Shown: positions 4,920 to 8,766 of the stretch, in pieces
Layout of the letters: each line of letters opens with the position of its first letter
Numbering within the stretch: position 1 is the first letter of the stretch
Assembly (NCBI GenBank): GCA_030835005.1
Contig: JAUQWT010000207.1
Span: 1-8,766, forward strand
Source: Ignavibacteria bacterium
GTDB taxonomy: Bacteria > Bacteroidota > Ignavibacteria > Tepidaquicellales > OLB5
Length of the DNA: 8,766 nucleotides
Direction: 5' to 3'
Translations under genes and position numbers: made by a program
Notes under the pieces: model-generated
What the model saw: the letters and a program-made list of their open reading frames with translations, nothing else
What the model was told of the DNA's origin: nothing
The model's database searches: none

Positions 4920-6773
4920 TTGTGAAAGTTGGAAATCTATTGGTATTTCGTGATTAGTTTGAGATAAAAAAGTGAGCCCGCCATTTGTTGATTTCATAAT
5001 TGTACCAAAATTCCCAACAATTACAGCTGTATTTAAATCGCTCATATGAACATCATAAAATTGTCTATATGGGTCATTTACTAAAGAACTGCTTGTCCAG
5101 TTAATTCCACCGTTTGTAGTTCTTGACATTGTTTCATTACGGACCCCGATCCCGTTCATTTCATTTATAAAATGTGCGTAACTGATCGAGGCACTATAAT
5201 TTGTGAAGCTAATTCCGCCGTCAGTTGTTTTCTGAAATGCACCGCCGTTCGTAACATAACCTGTATTAGAATTAAAAAACTGCACATCCGTGAAAGATGT
5301 ACAAAATTGGCCTGTACAGTTATACAAAATTGTCCAATTTACACCCCCATTGAAAGTCTTCAGCCTGCTTCCGTGTCCCACGATATATACATTATTTATG
5401 TCTGTCATGTAAACTTTGTAAAGTGAATTTGTAACCCCGCTGGTCTGAATATTCCAACTGACCCCGCCATTTGTTGTTTGAATAATTGTACCATTGCTGC
5501 CACATGCGATACCGACATTTGAATTTGCAAATGATATTGAGGCCAAGTCACTATTTGTGCTGCTTGTTTGTTGTATCCAGTTTAATCCCATATTTGATGT
5601 TTTAAGCACAAGGCCCAAATCACCTGTCACAATTCCATTATTTGCATCGTGGAAATATATACACCTGATATGATTTGCAGTATTTGAAACTTGAATTGAC
5701 CAGTTTTGCCCTCCATTTGTAGTTCGCATAATTGTTCCGTTCTCGCCGGAAACATATCCTGTATTATTATTAATAAAATGCACACTTCTAAAAAAATTCA
5801 CTGATTCTTTATTTTGATTGAACCAACTTAAACCTCCATTAGTTGTCCGATACAGTAATCCGAATTCACCCGCAATGCTACCATTAAGCTGATCTGAAAA
5901 TGAAACACTATTAAAACCCCGATTTTGGTTAGGATACATTAAAGTATAACTCCAGCTCAAGCCTGCGTTTGTAGTTCTGCCGATTCTAAAACGGTCACCG
6001 GTTACTATACCTGTATTACTGTTCATAAACCAAACACTGTACAATTCTCCTGACCCCGAGCCTCCGTATTCTGAAATAAACCAATTATTACCGCTATTTG
6101 TTGTTTTTAGAATACCACGCTGGCCGGCCATTGAAATGTATCCTGTATTAACATCTATAAAAAAAACATCCCTGGGATAAAGATTTAATGGACTGGACTG
6201 CTGAACCCAATTTGTTCCGCCATTTGTTGTTCTTAATATCAAGGGAGGATTTGTACCACCCACAACAGTTCCGGTATTAGCGTCTATGAAATGCACTCCC
6301 CATAAAATTGGGTTGCTGCCGGATAGTTCCACCCAGTTTGTTCCTCCATTCGTGGTCCGCAGTATTTTGTTACCTACTATTGTTCCTGTATTTGCATCTG
6401 CAAAATCAATGTCCCAAAAATAAGAACCGGGGGAAACAGATAAATCAATCCAGTTATTGCCTAAATCTGTTGACTTAAGAATTAAACCGTTAAGTCCAAC
6501 AACCATAACGGTGTTCGAATTTAAGAAATCTATTCCCTGGAGTTCTCTAGTTGTGTTTGATGACAGAAGAGCCCAATAACTTCCGCCATCCAAAGTGCGT
6601 GATATTGAGCCGTTATACCCCACAGCAAAACCGGTGTTTGAGTTCAAAAATTTTACACAGTGTAAGCGATACCCTGTAGGCTCTGGATTCTGCCAGAACC
6701 AGGTAGTCTGAGAATTAACATTAATGGTAAATGAAAGGAGCACAAAACCCAGCAAAAAAATGGAGTTTTTCAA
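4677..6773 (-). CDS. Secreted YCF48/Asp-box-like β-propeller protein with T9SS sorting domain
   Basis: This predicted 698-residue exported protein has an N-terminal signal peptide (residues 1 to about 21, KNSIFLLGFVLLSFT then NVNSQ). About 14 tandem repeats of roughly 41 residues follow (about 37-607), then an 80-residue T9SS type A sorting domain (619-698, NFPNPFNP, KVYDVLG, LVNEQLQPG, YEADWD, SGVYYYKL). Each repeat reads approximately VxFxNxNTGxxVGxxGxIxRTTNGGxNW, as in YCF48 and BNR/Asp-box propellers; fourteen repeats would make two seven-bladed propellers. T9SS would carry it across the outer membrane and release or anchor it. No catalytic residues are visible; a binding or adhesion role is a guess. 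I chose the TTG start at 6773 because GGGAGG lies four bases upstream and the neighbouring gene has the same arrangement. An upstream in-frame ATG at 6860 exists, but its first residues (FKRHSN) are the preceding gene's terminator read as protein. Confidence 0.9.
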   Translation of the reverse strand: MKNSIFLLGFVLLSFTINVNSQTTWFWQNPEPTGYRLHCVKFLNSNTGFAVGYNGSISRTLDGGSYWALLSSNTTRELQGIDFLNSNTVMVVGLNGLILKSTDLGNNWIDLSVSPGSYFWDIDFADANTGTIVGNKILRTTNGGTNWVELSGSNPILWGVHFIDANTGTVVGGTNPPLILRTTNGGTNWVQQSSPLNLYPRDVFFIDVNTGYISMAGQRGILKTTNSGNNWFISEYGGSGSGELYSVWFMNSNTGIVTGDRFRIGRTTNAGLSWSYTLMYPNQNRGFNSVSFSDQLNGSIAGEFGLLYRTTNGGLSWFNQNKESVNFFRSVHFINNNTGYVSGENGTIMRTTNGGQNWSIQVSNTANHIRCIYFHDANNGIVTGDLGLVLKTSNMGLNWIQQTSSTNSDLASISFANSNVGIACGSNGTIIQTTNGGVSWNIQTSGVTNSLYKVYMTDINNVYIVGHGSRLKTFNGGVNWTILYNCTGQFCTSFTDVQFFNSNTGYVTNGGAFQKTTDGGISFTNYSASISYAHFINEMNGIGVRNETMSRTTNGGINWTSSSLVNDPYRQFYDVHMSDLNTAVIVGNFGTIMKSTNGGLTFLSQTNHEIPIDFQLSQNFPNPFNPTTKIKFKIPKSGFVNLKVYDVLGSEIATLVNEQLQPGIYEADWDASNHPSGVYYYKLVSSNFSETKKLILLK

Positions 6774-6821
6774 AATTCCTCCCTCTGTTGTTTTTCCCAA
6801 TATAACAAAAAAGCAAAACAA
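6774..6821 (-). promoter_or_regulatory. Leader, ribosome-binding site and possible promoter of the 14-repeat propeller gene
   Basis: GGGAGG (6783-6778) sits four bases before the TTG start and decides it. Further upstream TGTTATATTG (6807-6798) could serve as a -10/-7 element (TATATTGG differs by one base from TAnnTTTG). Any -33 element would overlap the T-tract of the preceding terminator. The block is nearly identical to 8518-8564, which argues that it is functional or recently duplicated. Confidence 0.5.
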
Positions 6822-6848
6822 AAAAGGCACCCAATTTGAGTGCCTTTT
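6822..6848 (-). terminator. Terminator of the SBBP propeller gene (variant copy)
   Basis: Arms AAAAGGCAC (6822-6830) and GTGCCTTTT (6840-6848) form 9 bp. Compared with the other two copies one base is lost and one T has become C. On the minus strand the changed position is a G-U pair, so the RNA stem still forms; on the plus strand it is C-A. It lies 22 bp after the stop at 6871 and six T follow on the minus strand. Confidence 0.8.
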
Positions 6849-6870
6849 GAAAAAACTCATGAACTAAGAG

Positions 6871-8517
6871 TTATTTAAGAAGTATCATCTTTTTTGTCTC
6901 TGAGAAACTACCAGCACTGAGCTTATAATAATATACACCGCTTGGGTAATTTGACCCGTCCCAATCAGCTTCATAAGTTCCGGGCTGAAGCTGTTCATTC
7001 ACGAGAGTTGTTATTTCCCTGCCCAGAACATCATATACTTTCATATTCACAAATCCTGATTTGGAGATTTGAAACCTGAATTTTGTTGTTGGGTTAAATG
7101 GATTGGGGTAGTTTTGTGATAGCGAAAATGACTGAGGAACTTCATTTGAAATTGGTAGAATGGCTACAACCTGTGAATATTTTATTGTGGCAATGTCTCC
7201 GCTGGTACCGCTTCCGTAACTATAACCTGTAACATACACATTGCTAGAGTCGTCCAATACAATTGAAGCTGCTACATCATAATCATTTCCAGGCCCATTA
7301 TATCTTTGAACCCACTGCTGAATTCCGGCTGAGCTATATTTTATTGTGGCATAGTCTTCAGTTAGAAAAGCTGTTCCGCTTCTGCTCGCGCCTGTAACAT
7401 AAACATTATCTGAAAAATCCAGTACCAAAGAGTTAACCGGAATAAAATCACTATTGTTACTTGGTCCGTCATATCTTGCAGCCCATTGCTGAATACCCGA
7501 TGAATTATATTTAATAGTTACATAGTCTTCTAATGTTCCAATACCATGACTTAAACCGGCAACATATACGTCTCCTGATTGACTTACCGCTATTGCGTTT
7601 CCCCGGTCCAAATAATTTGCTGGTCCATTATAGCGAGCCGCCCATATCTGAGAACCATTAGAACTATATTTAATAGTGCAAACATCAAAATCTGTACCAA
7701 TTCCTTTGCTTCCACCGGTTACATATACATTGCCGTAATTATCCAGCTCAAGGGATCTCGCCTTGTCAGAATTGTTTGCGGGTCCATTATAAATTGCTAT
7801 CCATTGCTGAACTCCCATAGAATTATATTTTATTGTACCATAATTTTCACTCACACCACCAAGCTCATCTATGCCACCGGTAACGTAAACATTGTTTAAA
7901 GAGTCTAGCTTAATTTGGTAGGCCTCGTCATTTAAATGCAGCTGACCGTCATATCTTGCCGCCCACAATTGTACCCCTAAAGTAGAGTATTTAATGGTGT
8001 AATAGTCATTTCTTCCATTAGCTATACTCCTCCCTGTAACATAAACATTTCCTGAATTATCAACTGCAATTGAATATGCTACATCTGCCTCATTGTCGGG
8101 GCCATTATAACTTACTGCCCATTGCTCAACTCCCGATGAATTATATTTGATGGTTATATAGTCCGGTGGATTTGGATTACGGCCCACTGACCCGGTTACA
8201 TATACATTACCAAAAGGATCAAGTGCAATTGACCAAGCATCATCTACTCCGCCAGCTGGCCCTGCATAAAAAGAAACCCATTGTTGAGCCCCGGATAAAT
8301 TATATTTTATAGTGCATACATCCCAGCTAGCCCCCGGGTTTTGGGAGGACCCTGTTACATACAAATTCCCATTATTATCTATAACTATCGCACGTCCGAT
8401 ATCAGACCCATTTGCTGTTCCATTGTATCTTGCAACCCAATTCAGCGTTACCTGTGATTTAATATTAATTGATAATGAAAGGAGCACAAAAACCAGCAAA
8501 TAAATGGAGTTTTTCAA
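6871..8517 (-). CDS. Secreted SBBP-repeat β-propeller protein with T9SS sorting domain
   Basis: This predicted 548-residue exported protein has a signal peptide at residues 1 to about 22 (KNSIYLLVFVLLSLS, then NIKSQ). Eight tandem repeats of about 53 residues follow (27-449), then an 80-residue T9SS type A sorting domain (469-548, NYPNPFNPTT to MILLK). The repeats share W-A-R-Y-N/D-G-P, then a D..GNVYVTG strand, then TIKYNSSGxQQ, the pattern of the SBBP family of predicted β-propellers. Eight repeats could close as one eight-bladed propeller or as seven blades plus a partial one. It would act at or outside the cell surface; the ligand is unknown. I chose the TTG start at 8517, four bases after GGGAGG, as in the next gene. 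The in-frame ATG at 8610 lies before the preceding terminator and would put the hairpin (FKRHSNL) into the protein. Confidence 0.9.
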   Translation of the reverse strand: MKNSIYLLVFVLLSLSINIKSQVTLNWVARYNGTANGSDIGRAIVIDNNGNLYVTGSSQNPGASWDVCTIKYNLSGAQQWVSFYAGPAGGVDDAWSIALDPFGNVYVTGSVGRNPNPPDYITIKYNSSGVEQWAVSYNGPDNEADVAYSIAVDNSGNVYVTGRSIANGRNDYYTIKYSTLGVQLWAARYDGQLHLNDEAYQIKLDSLNNVYVTGGIDELGGVSENYGTIKYNSMGVQQWIAIYNGPANNSDKARSLELDNYGNVYVTGGSKGIGTDFDVCTIKYSSNGSQIWAARYNGPANYLDRGNAIAVSQSGDVYVAGLSHGIGTLEDYVTIKYNSSGIQQWAARYDGPSNNSDFIPVNSLVLDFSDNVYVTGASRSGTAFLTEDYATIKYSSAGIQQWVQRYNGPGNDYDVAASIVLDDSSNVYVTGYSYGSGTSGDIATIKYSQVVAILPISNEVPQSFSLSQNYPNPFNPTTKFRFQISKSGFVNMKVYDVLGREITTLVNEQLQPGTYEADWDGSNYPSGVYYYKLSAGSFSETKKMILLK

Positions 8518-8564
8518 AATACCTCCCTTTGTGTTTTTCTCAATATAACAAAAAAGCAAAACAA
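8518..8564 (-). promoter_or_regulatory. Leader, ribosome-binding site and possible promoter of the SBBP propeller gene
   Basis: GGGAGG (8527-8522) stands four bases before the TTG start. TGTTATATTG (8550-8541) is a possible -10/-7 region, and the region between it and the upstream terminator is T-rich (TTTTGCTTTTT). The same block precedes the next gene at 6774-6821. The promoter call is tentative; the ribosome-binding site is clear. Confidence 0.5.
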
Positions 8565-8592
8565 AAAAGGCACTCAAATTTGAGTGCCTTTT
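8565..8592 (-). terminator. Terminator of the partial T9SS gene at the right edge
   Basis: This is a perfect palindrome with 14-base arms and core GGCACTC/GAGTGCC, the same sequence as 4628-4655. It starts 20 bp after the stop codon at 8613. Six T (8568-8563), then GTTTTG, follow on the minus strand. Confidence 0.85.
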
Positions 8593-8612
8593 GAAAATCG
8601 TAAATCTCAATT

Positions 8613-8766
8613 TTATTTAAGAAGGATCATTTTTCTTGTTTCAGAAAAATGGCCGGCTGTTAATTTATAATAATACACTCCGCTGGAGTAATTTGAGCCG
8701 TCCCAATCAGCTTCATAAGTCCCGGCTTTTAAACGCTCATTAACAAGTATTTCAACTTCTCGACCA
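8613..8766 (-). CDS. C-terminal end of a T9SS-sorted secreted protein (5' part beyond the window)
   Basis: This is the last 50 codons and TAA stop of a gene entering from the right edge. They encode most of a T9SS type A sorting domain: GREVEILVNERLKAGTYEAD, WDGSNYSSGVYYYKL, then FSETRKMILLK at the C-terminus. The domain is recognised by the T9SS export and cleavage machinery and says nothing about the protein's function, which lies outside the window. By analogy with its two neighbours the missing part may be another propeller. Confidence 0.9.
   Translation of the reverse strand, partial: GREVEILVNERLKAGTYEADWDGSNYSSGVYYYKLTAGHFSETRKMILLK

Larger units (their letters stand above)
6714..7113 (-). 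repeat. Constant block, copy 2 (sorting domain, terminator, leader, signal peptide)
   Basis: The block runs from the sorting-domain codons of one gene (6871-7113) through its terminator and the next leader to the end of the next signal peptide (6714-6773). It is closely matched by 8458-8766. In the leader, 32 consecutive bases around 6799-6830 appear identical to 8542-8573. The genes differ in their propeller cores, so similarity is confined to the ends. Confidence 0.7.
8458..8766 (-). repeat. Constant block, copy 3 (sorting domain, terminator, leader, signal peptide; cut by the edge)
   Basis: This block has the same order and close DNA similarity to 6714-7113: sorting-domain codons (8613-8766), terminator, leader, then signal-peptide codons (8458-8517). 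Its presence at both gene junctions points to tandem duplication or repeated recombination in this array. Confidence 0.7.

Noticed and set aside
4628..8592. The three GGCACTC hairpins as a CRISPR-like or mobile repeat array
   Set aside because: The copies are about 2 kb apart, each 20-22 bp after a stop codon and followed by T-runs, so they are terminators carried within duplicated gene ends.

Overview
The window looks like a chromosomal segment of a member of the Ignavibacteria or a close relative in the Bacteroidota/Chlorobi group. The main evidence is three secreted-protein genes ending in the type A sorting domain of the type IX secretion system (T9SS). Their N[FY]PNPFNPTT, KVYDVLG, LVNEQLQPG, YEADWD and SGVYYYKL motifs are in the form typical of that lineage. 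A TTG/TAnnTTTG promoter and moderately AT-rich DNA agree. The assignment comes from motif recognition only. All recognised genes lie on the minus strand, so the window is described here from high to low coordinates.

Right part (8766-4620) is a tandem array of T9SS cargo genes. It holds the last 50 codons of one gene (8613-8766), an eight-repeat SBBP-type propeller protein (6871-8517), and a 14-repeat YCF48/Asp-box-like protein, possibly two seven-bladed propellers (4677-6773). Each gene ends in nearly the same sorting domain and is followed 20-22 bp later by nearly the same terminator hairpin. The two complete genes begin with nearly the same leader, GGGAGG ribosome-binding site, TTG start and signal peptide. 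Constant ends thus surround a different propeller core in each gene.

Middle part (4620-3592) has a dispersed palindromic repeat, a PhzF-family isomerase-like gene (3711-4511), and about 85 bp with nothing recognisable.

Left part (3630-1) is the most interesting. A promoter (3594-3624) precedes a possible 36-codon leader ORF (3420-3530). A strong intrinsic terminator (3355-3391) follows, and then two consecutive ABC-exporter half-transporter genes (1391-3280, and 1-1284 cut by the window edge). The first subunit has Asp in place of the Walker B catalytic Glu, the mark of heterodimeric exporters with one degenerate ATP site (BmrCD, LmrCD, TM287/288). A six-base sequence inside the small ORF can pair with the 5' arm of the terminator and so block it. 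This layout resembles the bmrB-bmrC-bmrD ribosome-mediated attenuator of Bacillus subtilis, and I propose an analogous leader-peptide attenuator here. It is an inference from sequence and is untested.
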